Source: Clostridia bacterium (GTDB taxonomy: Bacteria > Bacillota > Clostridia > Christensenellales > Aristaeellaceae). From it: 64,000 bases of DNA. Numbering within the stretch: the stretch's first letter is position 1; the number at the start of each line of letters is the position of its first letter. Shown here in pieces: positions 27,659 through 36,390 of the stretch. The stretch spans positions 1-64,000 of the forward strand of contig JAGBEX010000014.1 of the NCBI GenBank assembly GCA_017936765.1, written 5' to 3'. The notes under the pieces are model-generated. The model ran no database searches, was not told where the DNA came from, and was given only the letters and a program-made list of their open reading frames with translations. The position numbers and the translations under genes were made by a program.

Positions 27659-28321
27659 TCAGTTCTGGAGCAGGGTGAGGGGATCCACCGCCGTGCCGTT
27701 GCGGGTGACCCGCAGGTGCAGGTGGGGTTCCATGTCGGTTTCATCCAGCACCCCATTGCCGCCAAAGCCGATGGTCTGCCCGGCTTCCACCGGATCGCCC
27801 TCCCGCAAGGCGGCCAGCATGGCCATGCCGGCGTATTGCGCGGTGATGCCCTGGCCGTGATCGATGGTCACGGTGGCACCCATCAGGCCCTTGGTGCTGG
27901 CGGCGGTCACGGTGCCAGCAGCCATGGCGCGGACGGGATCGCCCGCGGCGCAGCGGAGGTCAACGGCATCGTGGAGCTGCCACAGCCCGGTGACGCCGGA
28001 GCGCACCATGCGGGCTGCATCAAAGCCCCGCAGCACGGAGATGGTCTCCAGCGGCGGCTGAAACACCAGGGGCGCGACAGTTGGCGCGGGCGTAGGCGTG
28101 GCGGCATCCCGCAGGGATTGCTGCTGCAGCTGTGCCACGGAGGCTGCGTCGCCCACAGGCGGCGTGGGCTGCAAAAGGGGCGGCGGCGCCTGATTCGTCC
28201 ATGCGGCGGTACCGGCAATGACGCCGATGCAGGCCATGAGAATGATCATGAAGCCCTGATGCTCCACAAAACGGGTATACCCTGCTGCAAATGCTTTCCA
28301 CGCGGACTTGATGGAAGCCAT
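27659..28321 (-). CDS. M23-domain membrane protein, SpoIIQ-like
   Basis: 220 residues. One N-terminal membrane helix (~22-40) is followed by a Pro/Gln-rich linker and a LytM/M23 domain. Zinc ligands appear kept: LHDAVD (H-x3-D) and EPHLHLRV (HxH). SpoIIQ-type proteins sit in the forespore membrane and bind the mother-cell partner SpoIIIAH during engulfment; clostridial ones often retain the zinc site. GGGGGTG precedes the ATG. A tiny membrane protein gene lies directly upstream. The sporulation role is inferred; a cell-wall endopeptidase is the alternative. Confidence 0.75.
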   Translation of the reverse strand: MASIKSAWKAFAAGYTRFVEHQGFMIILMACIGVIAGTAAWTNQAPPPLLQPTPPVGDAASVAQLQQQSLRDAATPTPAPTVAPLVFQPPLETISVLRGFDAARMVRSGVTGLWQLHDAVDLRCAAGDPVRAMAAGTVTAASTKGLMGATVTIDHGQGITAQYAGMAMLAALREGDPVEAGQTIGFGGNGVLDETDMEPHLHLRVTRNGTAVDPLTLLQN

Positions 28322-28363
28322 ACCTTCACCCCCGGAAGGGTAGTGTGGCCGAAAATGCGCGTT

Positions 28364-28543
28364 TCATTCAAGCCACAGGGCAAACAGGTTGGCCATGCGG
28401 CCGGGCAACTGCCGGGCCATGATGGCCAGCCGGTGGGGGACATCCTGCCACTCCGCAGGCAGCAGCGGCGCGCCCAGCAGCACCCACGCAAGGGCGACGA
28501 GCAGCAGAAGCACCTGAAGCCGGGTGATAAAGACTTCCTTCAT
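28364..28543 (-). CDS. Small 59-residue membrane protein
   Basis: The ATG at 28543 is preceded by AAAGGAG at 7 bases, a very good start. The protein begins MKEVFITRLQ, has one membrane helix (VLLLLVALAWVLLGAPLL) and ends with a short polar segment. It stands 42 bases before the M23 gene on the same strand, so the two are likely cotranscribed. No family is recognised. The hydrophobic profile and ribosome site support a real gene. Confidence 0.6.
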   Translation of the reverse strand: MKEVFITRLQVLLLLVALAWVLLGAPLLPAEWQDVPHRLAIMARQLPGRMANLFALWLE

Positions 28544-28702
28544 GGCGCGCTCCTTTCAAAAATGGGATGCAGGAGCCTATGCACGACGGTTTTTGATTAT
28601 GTTTTTGTCCCATGTGGTGGAAAACTTGCCGGAATGCATCGGCAAATGGCTGTAAAAATCTTTTGCATTTTGAAAGATTCTTGACAAATTTCGCCGAATA
28701 CC

Positions 28703-28731
28703 TTGACGAAAGTGCATAAATGTGGGACAAT
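28703..28731 (+). promoter_or_regulatory. Promoter of the glgB operon
   Basis: TTGACG (28703-28708), 17-bp spacer, GACAAT (28726-28731), about 70 bases ahead of the glgB start. The rest of the gap from 28544 holds a small hairpin at 28626-28645 (TTGCCG/CGGCAA) and no gene. Confidence 0.6.
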
Positions 28732-28799
28732 ACCAAATGTGGAATATGTGACGTAATTTTGCCAGTCAAGCAAAAGTAAAGTTGAAAGCAGGTGCAGCC

Positions 28800-30944
28800 A
28801 TGCGCTATGTCGCCCCCAATGCGGAAGTACGGGAGTGGTTTCACCAGGGAGAAAGCCGACGCGCTTATGAAATGCTGGGCGCGCATCCGGTTGAGCAGGA
28901 TGGGCAGGCCATGTGGCACTTTGCCGTGTGGGCGCCCAATGCCCGGCAGGTGTCGCTGATCGGCGAGTTCTGCCAGTGGGATAAAACCGCATGTCCCATG
29001 GTCAAGCAGTACGACGGCATATGGGAGATCCGCCTCCCGGCTGCCACGTTTGACCCGGCATCCGACCCGAAGCGTTATTCTTATGAGGATGCCGAAAAGA
29101 AGCTGAAAAACTATAAATATGCGATCGAAGGTGCTGACGGCGTTTGGCGTGAAAAGGCCGATCCCTTCGGTTTTGCCATGCAGAATCGCCCCAACACCGC
29201 CTCGGTGCTGTGCGACCTGGAAAGCTACCGCTGGCAGGACGCCCAATGGATGGAGCGCCGCCGGGATAAGGACGTTTTCGCCACGCCCATGAACGTGTAT
29301 GAGGTGCATCTGGGTTCCTGGATGCGCGAAGGCTCCACCAAGCAGGGTGGCGGCCTGGTGGGCGAGGGCAAGGACGACAAGGGTCGTATGCTCACCTATG
29401 GGGAGATCGCCGACAAGCTGATCCCCTATGTGCTGGAAATGGGCTACACCCATGTGGAGTTCCTGCCGGTGATGGAGCATCCCCTGGATATGTCCTGGGG
29501 CTATCAGGTGGGCGGCTACTATGCGGCCACGGCCCGCTATGGCCAGCCCCAGGAGCTGATGGCGCTGATCGACCGCTGCCATCAGGCGGGCATTGGCGTG
29601 ATCCTGGACTGGGTGCCTGCCCATTTCCCCAAGGATGGCTACGGCCTGGGCCGCTTCGACGGCACCTGCTGCTTTGAGCATCCCGATCCCCGCCGCGGCG
29701 AAATGCCCCAGTGGGGTACCTATCTGTTCGATTTCGCAAGGGGCGAGGTTCGCTCCTTCCTGCTGAGCAACGCCTGCTTCTGGCTGGACTGGTACCATGC
29801 CGACGGCCTGCGGGTGGATGCGGTAAGTTCCATGCTGTATTACGATTTCTGCCGTGACGGCATGGAATGGCTGCCCAACCAGTTTGGCGGGCGGGAGAAC
29901 CTGGAGGCCATCTCCTTCTTCCAGAAGCTGAACGCCACGGTGCGCCATGATTTCCCTGGCGTGATGACCATTGCCGAGGAATCCCACAACTTCCCCGGAG
30001 TGACCCATCCTGCCTGGGAAGGCGGACTGGGCTTCACCTTCAAGTGGAACATGGGCTGGATGAACGACACCCTGGCCTATATCAAGAACGATCCCATCCA
30101 CCGCAAGTGGCACCACGATAAGCTGACCTTCTCGCTGTTCTACGCCTTCTCGGAGAACTTTATCCTGCCCTTCTCCCACGATGAGGTGGTGCATGGCAAG
30201 CTCTCCATGGTGGATAAGCAGCCCGGTGACCTGTGGCAGAAGTTTGCCGGATTGCGTGCGCTGTATGGCTACACCATGGCGCACCCGGGCAAGAAGCTGC
30301 TCTTCATGGGCGGTGAGTTCGGCCAGTTCATGGAGTGGCGCTTCGACGACCAGCTGGACTGGTTCCTGCTCTTGTATGAAAAGCACCCCGAATTGCAGAA
30401 ATGCGTGCGGGAACTGAACTTCTTCTACAAGAACACCCCGGCCATGTACGAGGTGGATGGCGGCTGGGACGGCTTCCAATGGAGCCAGGCCAACGACCAG
30501 AACAACAGCGTGGTGGCCTTCATCCGCACGGACAAGAAGGGCAAATCCGTGCTGTGCGTGACCAACTTCACGCCCCAGTACATCCCGGTGTACCGGCTGG
30601 GCCTGCCCATGGGCGGCAAGATCACTGAGATCCTCAACACCGACAGCGCGGCCTATGCGGGCTCCGGCAAGGGCAACCCCAAGCCCATCAAGGTGGAGGA
30701 GATCCCCCAGGGCGAGTTCCAGTTCAGCGCCGAGATCGTGGTGCCGCCGCTGGCCACCGTGTACTTCAAGTACGACAAGGTGAAGCCCAAGGCTGCGCCT
30801 GCGGCTGACAAACCCAAGCGTACCCGCAAGCCCTGCGCCCGCAAACCCAAGGAGGCTGCGCCGGAAGGGGAGAAGAAGCCCGTCCGCCGCACCCGCAAAA
30901 AGGTGACCGAGGTCGCCGAAAACCAAGGCAAAACGGCTGAATAA
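28800..30944 (+). CDS. glgB: 1,4-alpha-glucan branching enzyme with basic C-terminal tail
   Basis: Adds alpha-1,6 branches to glycogen. A CBM48-type N-terminal domain is followed by the GH13_9 catalytic barrel: DGLRVDAVSSML (nucleophile), AEESHNFPG (acid/base) and FSHDEVVHGK (third Asp). 714 residues. The conserved enzyme ends near FKYDKVKP. About 55 extra residues rich in Lys, Arg, Pro and Ala follow (PKRTRKPCARKPKEAAP, KKPVRRTRKK), a tail not usual for GlgB but echoed in GlgA of the same operon. The start is the ATG at 28800 after AGGTG. First gene of glgBCDA. Confidence 0.95.
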   Translation: MRYVAPNAEVREWFHQGESRRAYEMLGAHPVEQDGQAMWHFAVWAPNARQVSLIGEFCQWDKTACPMVKQYDGIWEIRLPAATFDPASDPKRYSYEDAEKKLKNYKYAIEGADGVWREKADPFGFAMQNRPNTASVLCDLESYRWQDAQWMERRRDKDVFATPMNVYEVHLGSWMREGSTKQGGGLVGEGKDDKGRMLTYGEIADKLIPYVLEMGYTHVEFLPVMEHPLDMSWGYQVGGYYAATARYGQPQELMALIDRCHQAGIGVILDWVPAHFPKDGYGLGRFDGTCCFEHPDPRRGEMPQWGTYLFDFARGEVRSFLLSNACFWLDWYHADGLRVDAVSSMLYYDFCRDGMEWLPNQFGGRENLEAISFFQKLNATVRHDFPGVMTIAEESHNFPGVTHPAWEGGLGFTFKWNMGWMNDTLAYIKNDPIHRKWHHDKLTFSLFYAFSENFILPFSHDEVVHGKLSMVDKQPGDLWQKFAGLRALYGYTMAHPGKKLLFMGGEFGQFMEWRFDDQLDWFLLLYEKHPELQKCVRELNFFYKNTPAMYEVDGGWDGFQWSQANDQNNSVVAFIRTDKKGKSVLCVTNFTPQYIPVYRLGLPMGGKITEILNTDSAAYAGSGKGNPKPIKVEEIPQGEFQFSAEIVVPPLATVYFKYDKVKPKAAPAADKPKRTRKPCARKPKEAAPEGEKKPVRRTRKKVTEVAENQGKTAE

Positions 30945-30967
30945 GCCTTTGCATACAGTGCTATTCG

Positions 30968-31019
30968 CTTTTGCGGATGGCCGATACCCCATGGTGGTTT
31001 CCGCAAAAGGAACAATTGT
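30968..31019 (+). promoter_or_regulatory. Intercistronic hairpin glgB-glgC
   Basis: CTTTTGCGGA at 30968-30977 pairs perfectly with TCCGCAAAAG at 31010-31019. There is no T run; the ribosome site of glgC (AAGGAG) follows. It probably affects mRNA processing or stability rather than ending transcription. Confidence 0.5.
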
Positions 31020-31036
31020 AAGGAGCGTGTTTCCCC

Positions 31037-32221
31037 ATGATGAGAAAGAAGACTTGTATTGCCATGCTTCTGGCGGGCGGCCAGGGCAGCCGTCTCGGCA
31101 TCCTGACCAAGAACGTCGCCAAGCCGGCTGTGCCCTATGGCGGCAAGTATCGCATCATCGACTTCCCCCTGAGCAACTGCACCAACAGCGGCATTGATAC
31201 CGTGGGCGTTCTGACCCAGTATCAGCCCCTGGAACTGAACGCCTACATCGGCTCCGGCGCGCCCTGGGACCTTGACCTGTCCAACGGCGGCGTGTTCGTG
31301 CTGCCCCCCTACCAGAAGGGCAAGGTGGGCGAGTGGTACCGTGGTACCGCCAACGCCATCTACCAGAACATGGCCTTCATCGAGCAGTACAACCCCGATT
31401 ACGTGCTGATCCTCTCTGGCGACCACATCTACAAGATGGACTACAATGCCATGCTGAACTTCCACATCCGTCATGGCGCCGATGCCACCATCGCCGTGCG
31501 TCCCGTGCCGTGGGAGGAAGCCAGCCGCTTTGGCATCATGAATACCGACGCGGACGACAACATTACCGAGTTTGAAGAGAAGCCCAAGAACCCCAAGAGC
31601 AACAAGGCTTCCATGGGCGTGTACATCTTCACCTGGGAAAAGCTGCGCAAGTACCTGACCGACGACGAGGCGGACAAGAAGTCCTCCAACGACTTCGGCA
31701 AGAACATCATCCCCACCATGCTGGCCGACAAGCAGGTGATGTGCGCCTACAACTTCGAGGGCTACTGGAAGGACGTTGGCACCATCGAGTCCCTGTGGGA
31801 AGCCAACATGGACCTGCTGGAGACCCCTATGCCCGTGGATCTGCATGACAAGAAGTGGCGCATCTACGCCCGCAACCCCGGCCTGGCCCCCCACTACATC
31901 GCCAAGGGCGCTGTGGTTGAAGACAGCCTGGTGACCGAAGGCTGCGAGGTGTTCGGCACGGTGAAGCACTCTGTGATCTTCGCTGGCGTGACCATCGAAG
32001 AGGGTGCCAATGTGCAGGATAGCGTGATCATGCCCGGCTCCGTCATCAAGCGTGGCGCGGTTGTCCGCCGTGCCATCGTGTCCGAGAACGCCGTGGTGGG
32101 CGCGGGCAGCTTTGTGGGCGAAGAGTCCGGCAACATTGCCGTGGTCGGCACCGGTATCACCGTGCCTGCCGGCGTGAAGGTTGCCGCCGGTGTGCAGGTG
32201 GACGAGAACACCGAGTATTAA
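31037..32221 (+). CDS. glgC: Glucose-1-phosphate adenylyltransferase, catalytic subunit
   Basis: Makes ADP-glucose from glucose-1-phosphate and ATP, the committed step of glycogen synthesis. The nucleotidyltransferase signature [20 protein letters not shown] is complete, as are the ADP-glucose pyrophosphorylase motifs [12 protein letters not shown] and [12 protein letters not shown] left-handed beta-helix domain ends the protein ([15 protein letters not shown] ...). 394 residues. Expected to form a heterotetramer with GlgD encoded next. AAGGAG precedes the ATG. Confidence 0.97.
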   Translation: MMRKKTCIAMLLAGGQGSRLGILTKNVAKPAVPYGGKYRIIDFPLSNCTNSGIDTVGVLTQYQPLELNAYIGSGAPWDLDLSNGGVFVLPPYQKGKVGEWYRGTANAIYQNMAFIEQYNPDYVLILSGDHIYKMDYNAMLNFHIRHGADATIAVRPVPWEEASRFGIMNTDADDNITEFEEKPKNPKSNKASMGVYIFTWEKLRKYLTDDEADKKSSNDFGKNIIPTMLADKQVMCAYNFEGYWKDVGTIESLWEANMDLLETPMPVDLHDKKWRIYARNPGLAPHYIAKGAVVEDSLVTEGCEVFGTVKHSVIFAGVTIEEGANVQDSVIMPGSVIKRGAVVRRAIVSENAVVGAGSFVGEESGNIAVVGTGITVPAGVKVAAGVQVDENTEY

Positions 32222-32254
32222 CCCCATCATCATGCAGCGAAAGGATTGAATTCC

Positions 32255-33376
32255 ATGAAAAACGTTATGGGTGTAATTTACACCGGTGAAAACGACGCCC
32301 GCCTGCGCGAATTGACCATGACCCGCGCCATCGCCGCCCTGCCTGTGCTGGGCCGCTATCGCGTGATCGACTTCCTGGTTTCCTCCATGGTGAACGGCGG
32401 CGTGAAGAACGTGGGCGTTATCATGCAGAAGAACTACCACTCCCTGATGGACCACCTGGGTTCCGGCAAGGAATGGGACCTGCACGGCAAGAACGACGGT
32501 ATGTACGTGCTGCCTCCCTTCCTGACCCGCGAGAACGTGGGCGTGTACTCCGGTATGCTGGACGCCCTGCGCTCCAACACCAACTACCTGACCCGCTCCA
32601 AGCAGGAATACCTGGTGCTGAGCGGCTCCAACATCATCTACAATGCCAAGATCGCTGATCTGGTGCGCTTCCACCAGGAATCCGGTGCCGACATCACCAT
32701 GATGTACACCAAGGATCCCTCCATGCAGCGCGACGAGTATGGCTGCTACATTTCCATCGACGAGACCGGCAACGTGACCGACGTGGAAGTGGATCCCACC
32801 CATCCCAGCCATGAGAACACCTCCATGGACGTGCTGGTGATGAAGCGTGAGCTGCTCCGTCAGCTGGTGGACAAGGGCGTGGCTCACGGCCATCACGACA
32901 TGAACCGCGACGTGCTGATCCGCCTGGTGGCCGAGGGCAAGGCTCGCGTGAATGCCTATGAGTACAAGGGTCCCTGCTGGCGCATGGACTCTGTGCAGAG
33001 CTACTTCAAGTTCAACATGGACGTGCTGGACGCTGCCAAGCGCCGCGAGCTGTTCCACCCCGCTCTGCCCGTGTACACCAAGGTGCGCGACGAAATGCCC
33101 GCCCGCTATACCGACAGCGCCAATGTGGTGAACTCCCTGGTGGCTGACGGCTGCGTGATCGAAGGCACGGTGGAGAACAGCGTGCTGTTCCGCGGCGTGC
33201 ATATCGCTCCCGGCGCCCACGTGAAGAACTGCATCATCATGCAGGACGGCTACGTGCAGGCTGACGCCTACATCGAGAACTGCATCCTGGATAAGCAGGC
33301 CACCATCAAGCGCAATGCCCGCCTGATCGGCCCGGCTGTGTATCCCATTGTGATCGCCAAGAACGTGGTGATTTAA
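32255..33376 (+). CDS. glgD: GlgD, regulatory paralogue of ADP-glucose pyrophosphorylase
   Basis: 373 residues, related to GlgC throughout but without the GGxGxRL nucleotide loop: the matching segment reads YTGENDARLRELT. In Firmicutes GlgD pairs with GlgC and raises its activity. The ATG at 32255 follows AAAGGA; a TTG 9 bases upstream is in frame. It is placed 33 bases after glgC and followed by a hairpin and a likely internal promoter before glgA. Confidence 0.93.
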   Translation: MKNVMGVIYTGENDARLRELTMTRAIAALPVLGRYRVIDFLVSSMVNGGVKNVGVIMQKNYHSLMDHLGSGKEWDLHGKNDGMYVLPPFLTRENVGVYSGMLDALRSNTNYLTRSKQEYLVLSGSNIIYNAKIADLVRFHQESGADITMMYTKDPSMQRDEYGCYISIDETGNVTDVEVDPTHPSHENTSMDVLVMKRELLRQLVDKGVAHGHHDMNRDVLIRLVAEGKARVNAYEYKGPCWRMDSVQSYFKFNMDVLDAAKRRELFHPALPVYTKVRDEMPARYTDSANVVNSLVADGCVIEGTVENSVLFRGVHIAPGAHVKNCIIMQDGYVQADAYIENCILDKQATIKRNARLIGPAVYPIVIAKNVVI

Positions 33377-33382
33377 AAAAAC

Positions 33383-33411
33383 TTGCATTTGCCGCGCCAA
33401 TCGGTTATGAT
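33383..33411 (+). promoter_or_regulatory. Candidate internal promoter for glgA
   Basis: TTGCAT (33383-33388), 17-bp spacer, TATGAT (33406-33411). The -10 box lies in the loop of the hairpin at 33391-33429. The predicted start (~33418) would give an ~80-base leader with further perfect stems at 33441-33451 and 33453-33469 (TGCGGGG/CCCCGCA) before the glgA ribosome site. Confidence 0.45.
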
Positions 33412-33429
33412 AAGAGCCGTTGGCGCGGC
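33391..33429 (+). terminator. Strong hairpin between glgD and glgA
   Basis: GCCGCGCCAA pairs with TTGGCGCGGC (10 bp), extended inside by CGG/CCG. Only GTTTC follows, so it may be a weak terminator or a stability element that sets the glgA to glgBCD ratio. Confidence 0.55.
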
Positions 33430-33497
33430 GTTTCATGATGCTGCGCCGCAGCTGCGGGGAAGCCCCGCACCGCAATACCTTTAGGAGGCAACTGACT

Positions 33498-35207
33498 GTG
33501 AAGATTCTTTTTACCGCAAGCGAATGCGTACCTTTTGTAAAGACCGGCGGCCTGGCTGACGTGGTGGGCGCTCTGGCTCCCGTGCTGGCCAAGCAGGGCC
33601 ATGACGTGCGCGTCATTCTGCCCCTGTATGCTTCCATTCCCGAGAAGTATACCCAGCAGATGACCCATGTGTGCGACTTTGAAGTGCAGCTGGGCTGGCG
33701 CCGCCAGTACTGCGGCATTGAAATGCTCAAGCAGGATGGCGTGACCTGGTACTTCATGGACAACAAGTTCTACTTTGGCCGTCCCTATATTTATGGCCTG
33801 GGTGGTGATGAGTACGAGCGCTTTGGCTTCTTCTGCCGCGGCGCGCTGAACGCCCTGCCCATGCTGGACTTCCAGCCCGACGTGATCCACGCCCATGACT
33901 GGCAGAGCGGCATGATCCCCGCACTGCTGAAGATCCAGTATGCGCATCTGCCCTTCTTCGCCAACATGAAGACCATGTACACCATCCACAACCTGCAGTA
34001 CCAGGGCATCTTTGGCATCCGTGAGGTGCAGGACGTGCTGGGCCTGGGGGACAGCCTGTGGACGGACGACAAGCTGGAGTGCTACGGCTGCGCCAACTTC
34101 ATGAAGGCTGCCCTGGTGTATGCCGACGTGATCACCACCGTGTCTCCCTCTTACTCCGAGGAGATCCAGACCGCCTATTACGGCGAGCGCCTGGATGGCC
34201 TGCTCCGTGCCCGCAAGGACAGCGTGTTCGGCATCCTGAACGGCATCGACATGGTGGACTACGATCCCGCCATCGACAACCGCATCGCCAAGACCTACAC
34301 CTTCGAGACCCTGGCCGATGGCAAGGCTGCCTGTAAGGCTGACCTGCAGGCGAAGCTGGGCCTGGAAGTGAACCCCGATATCCCTGTCATCGGCATGGTG
34401 GGTCGCCTGAGCAACCAGAAGGGTCTGGACCTGGTGGACTACATCATGGGCGACCTGATGCAGAAGAATGTGCAGCTGGTGGTTCTGGGCATGGGCGAGA
34501 GCCGCTATGTGAACCTGTTCTCCTGGGCTGAGGGCGAGTACAAGGGCAAGGTTGCCGCTCGCTTCACCATGGATCACGCCCTTGCGCACCAGATCTACGC
34601 CGGCTGCGATATGTTCCTGATGCCCAGCCAGTTTGAGCCTTGCGGCCTGAGCCAGCTGATCGCCCTGCGCTACGGCACCGTGCCGATCGTCCGCGAGACC
34701 GGCGGCCTGCGCGACACCGTGCTGTCCTACAACGAGTATACCGACGAGGGCAACGGCTTCTCCTTCTTCAACTACAACGCCCACGATATGCTCAACACCA
34801 TCCAGCGCGCCATCGACTTCTACAACGACCGCAAGGACGTGTGGCAGAAGCTGCAGCAGCGCGGCATGACCGGCGACTACAGCTGGACCAACTCCGCTGG
34901 CAAGTACCTGGCCATGTATGAAGAGCTGGTTGCTTCTGTTGAGAAGGTGGAGGAAGCGCCTGCGGAGGCTCCCGCCAAGAAGACCCGCACCCGCAAGGTG
35001 AAGGCCGAGGGCGAAGCCGAAGCCAAGCCCGCCCGCAAGCCCCGCGCCAAGAAGGCCGAGGTGAAGGAAGAGGCTGCCGAGGCTCCCGTGAAGAAGACCC
35101 GCACCCGCAAGGCCAAGACCGAGGAAGCTCCTGCCGAGACCGCTGAGGCTCCCGTGAAGAAGCCCCGCGCTCCCCGCAAGAAGAAGGTCGAGGAGACTGC
35201 TGAGTAA
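33498..35207 (+). CDS. glgA: Glycogen synthase (GT5) with a ~90-residue basic tail
   Basis: Transfers glucose from ADP-glucose to the growing glycogen chain. The start is the GTG at 33498 after TAGGAGG, which places the ADP-glucose-binding motif at KTGGLADVVGALAP. HAHDWQSGMIPA and the C-terminal PSQFEPCGLSQLIALRYGT are intact. The normal enzyme ends near residue 475 (YLAMYEELV). The remaining ~90 residues are Lys/Arg/Ala/Pro/Glu-rich with repeated modules (AKKTRTRK, VKKTRTRK, VKKPRAPRKKK). The tail DNA is itself repetitive. The tail is similar in style to the one on GlgB. Terminator follows directly. Confidence 0.95.
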   Translation: MKILFTASECVPFVKTGGLADVVGALAPVLAKQGHDVRVILPLYASIPEKYTQQMTHVCDFEVQLGWRRQYCGIEMLKQDGVTWYFMDNKFYFGRPYIYGLGGDEYERFGFFCRGALNALPMLDFQPDVIHAHDWQSGMIPALLKIQYAHLPFFANMKTMYTIHNLQYQGIFGIREVQDVLGLGDSLWTDDKLECYGCANFMKAALVYADVITTVSPSYSEEIQTAYYGERLDGLLRARKDSVFGILNGIDMVDYDPAIDNRIAKTYTFETLADGKAACKADLQAKLGLEVNPDIPVIGMVGRLSNQKGLDLVDYIMGDLMQKNVQLVVLGMGESRYVNLFSWAEGEYKGKVAARFTMDHALAHQIYAGCDMFLMPSQFEPCGLSQLIALRYGTVPIVRETGGLRDTVLSYNEYTDEGNGFSFFNYNAHDMLNTIQRAIDFYNDRKDVWQKLQQRGMTGDYSWTNSAGKYLAMYEELVASVEKVEEAPAEAPAKKTRTRKVKAEGEAEAKPARKPRAKKAEVKEEAAEAPVKKTRTRKAKTEEAPAETAEAPVKKPRAPRKKKVEETAE

Positions 35208-35223
35208 TCTCAGATAACCAATC

Positions 35224-35253
35224 AGGCGCACCTGCAACCGGGTGCGCCTTTTG
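35224..35253 (+). terminator. Terminator of the glg operon
   Basis: AGGCGCACC pairs with GGGTGCGCCT and is followed by TTTTG, 17 bases after the glgA stop. Confidence 0.9.
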
Positions 35254-35318
35254 TGTAAGTGACATCAAGCATTTCATCCTGCCCTGGTGGTATGATGGTG
35301 CAGAAAGGAGGAAGCGCC

Positions 35319-36230
35319 ATGTATGAATGGAACGAGGCGGTGCAGAAGATGATCGACTGGATCGAGGCGCACCTGACCGAGGAACCCACGCTGATGGAAA
35401 TGTCCCGGCAGATCGGCTATTCGCCCAGCTACTGCTCCATGCAGTTTCACCGGCTGTGCGGGGTGACCATGAAAGCCTATGTGGCGGGGCGCAAGCTGGC
35501 GCGGGTGGCCATCGACCTGCGGGACACGGACGAGCGCATTCTGGACATCGCGGTGAAGTATGGCTTTTCGTCCCAGGAAGCGCTGACGCGGGCGTTCCGG
35601 CAGACCTTCGGGTGTACGCCCGGGGCGTATCGCCGCAAGCCTGTGCCTGTGCCGCTGCCCATCTACAAGGTGATCTTCTTCCCGGAACACTACTGTGCAT
35701 TGCACCAAGGAGAGGAGAATGCGGATATGATCACGGAGGCAAGCTGGCGGCTGGAGTATATTCCGGCACACAAGTATATGGGTATCTGGGACAAGGAGGC
35801 CACGGACTACTGCTCCTTCTGGGAAGGGCAGGACTGCGACAGGGTCTGCGGGATCATCGACAGCCTGGGGCATGTGTGCGACCCCATCGTGACGCCCCAC
35901 ACCGCGGGTTGGTATCTGAACGAGCAGGGCGAGCGGCGGTATCTGTACGGCTCCGGCATGAAAAAGGACTACGACGGAGAGGTTCCCCAGGGCTTTGAAC
36001 TGCGGGACGTGCCGGAGGGGTACTACATCGTGTTCTGCCATCCGCCCTTTGACTTCCTGAAGGAGAACGTGGAGGTTATGGGCAGGGTGGAAAAGCTGGC
36101 GTGGAACTTTGACCTGGAGAAAGAGTATGGCGGCAGGTTCGTCTGGGACGAGCAGGCGCGGCCGTGCTATCAGCGGCATTATCCCGAAGGACGCGGCTAT
36201 GAGGTGCTGCGCCCGATGAAAATGAAATAA
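35319..36230 (+). CDS. AraC-family regulator with a C-terminal effector-binding domain
   Basis: 303 residues. Two helix-turn-helix motifs lie at the N-terminus (LMEMSRQIGYSPSYCSMQFHRL and ILDIAVKYGFSSQEALTRAFRQTFGCTPGAYRR), followed by a GyrI-like effector domain (from ~residue 135, AHKYMGIWDKEA ...). This order, DNA-binding first, is that of Rob/SoxS-type multidrug or stress sensors. The ATG at 35319 follows AAAGGAGG. The ligand and targets are unknown, and it stands alone between two terminators. Confidence 0.9.
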   Translation: MYEWNEAVQKMIDWIEAHLTEEPTLMEMSRQIGYSPSYCSMQFHRLCGVTMKAYVAGRKLARVAIDLRDTDERILDIAVKYGFSSQEALTRAFRQTFGCTPGAYRRKPVPVPLPIYKVIFFPEHYCALHQGEENADMITEASWRLEYIPAHKYMGIWDKEATDYCSFWEGQDCDRVCGIIDSLGHVCDPIVTPHTAGWYLNEQGERRYLYGSGMKKDYDGEVPQGFELRDVPEGYYIVFCHPPFDFLKENVEVMGRVEKLAWNFDLEKEYGGRFVWDEQARPCYQRHYPEGRGYEVLRPMKMK

Positions 36231-36234
36231 GCTG

Positions 36235-36270
36235 CTTCGGCACATCCACGCTGGGTGTGCCGAATTTTTG
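36235..36270 (+). terminator. Terminator of the AraC-family gene
   Basis: TTCGGCACA pairs with TGTGCCGAA and is followed by TTTTTG, just past the TAA. Confidence 0.88.
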
Positions 36271-36390
36271 TGAAAAGACAAGTATTTCCGTGGAAAAACC
36301 GTGGCTGTGCTATGGCGGTGAAGCAAGATGTGTGGTACAATCGTTACGAACGTAAAAAACGTCGAATAGCATCGAAAGGAGCGATCTTGC

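Noticed and set aside
25768-27765. A 665-codon minus-strand frame across the GH3 gene
   Set aside because: Antisense shadow of a well-defined enzyme; no ribosome site and no known domain.
28368-30992. An 874-codon minus-strand frame across glgB
   Set aside because: Antisense to glgB with its catalytic motifs on the plus strand; low-complexity translation.
30653-33766. A 1037-codon minus-strand frame across glgC and glgD
   Set aside because: It is antisense to three clear glycogen genes; the His/Gly/Val-rich composition is the usual mirror of GC-rich codons, and no domain is recognisable.
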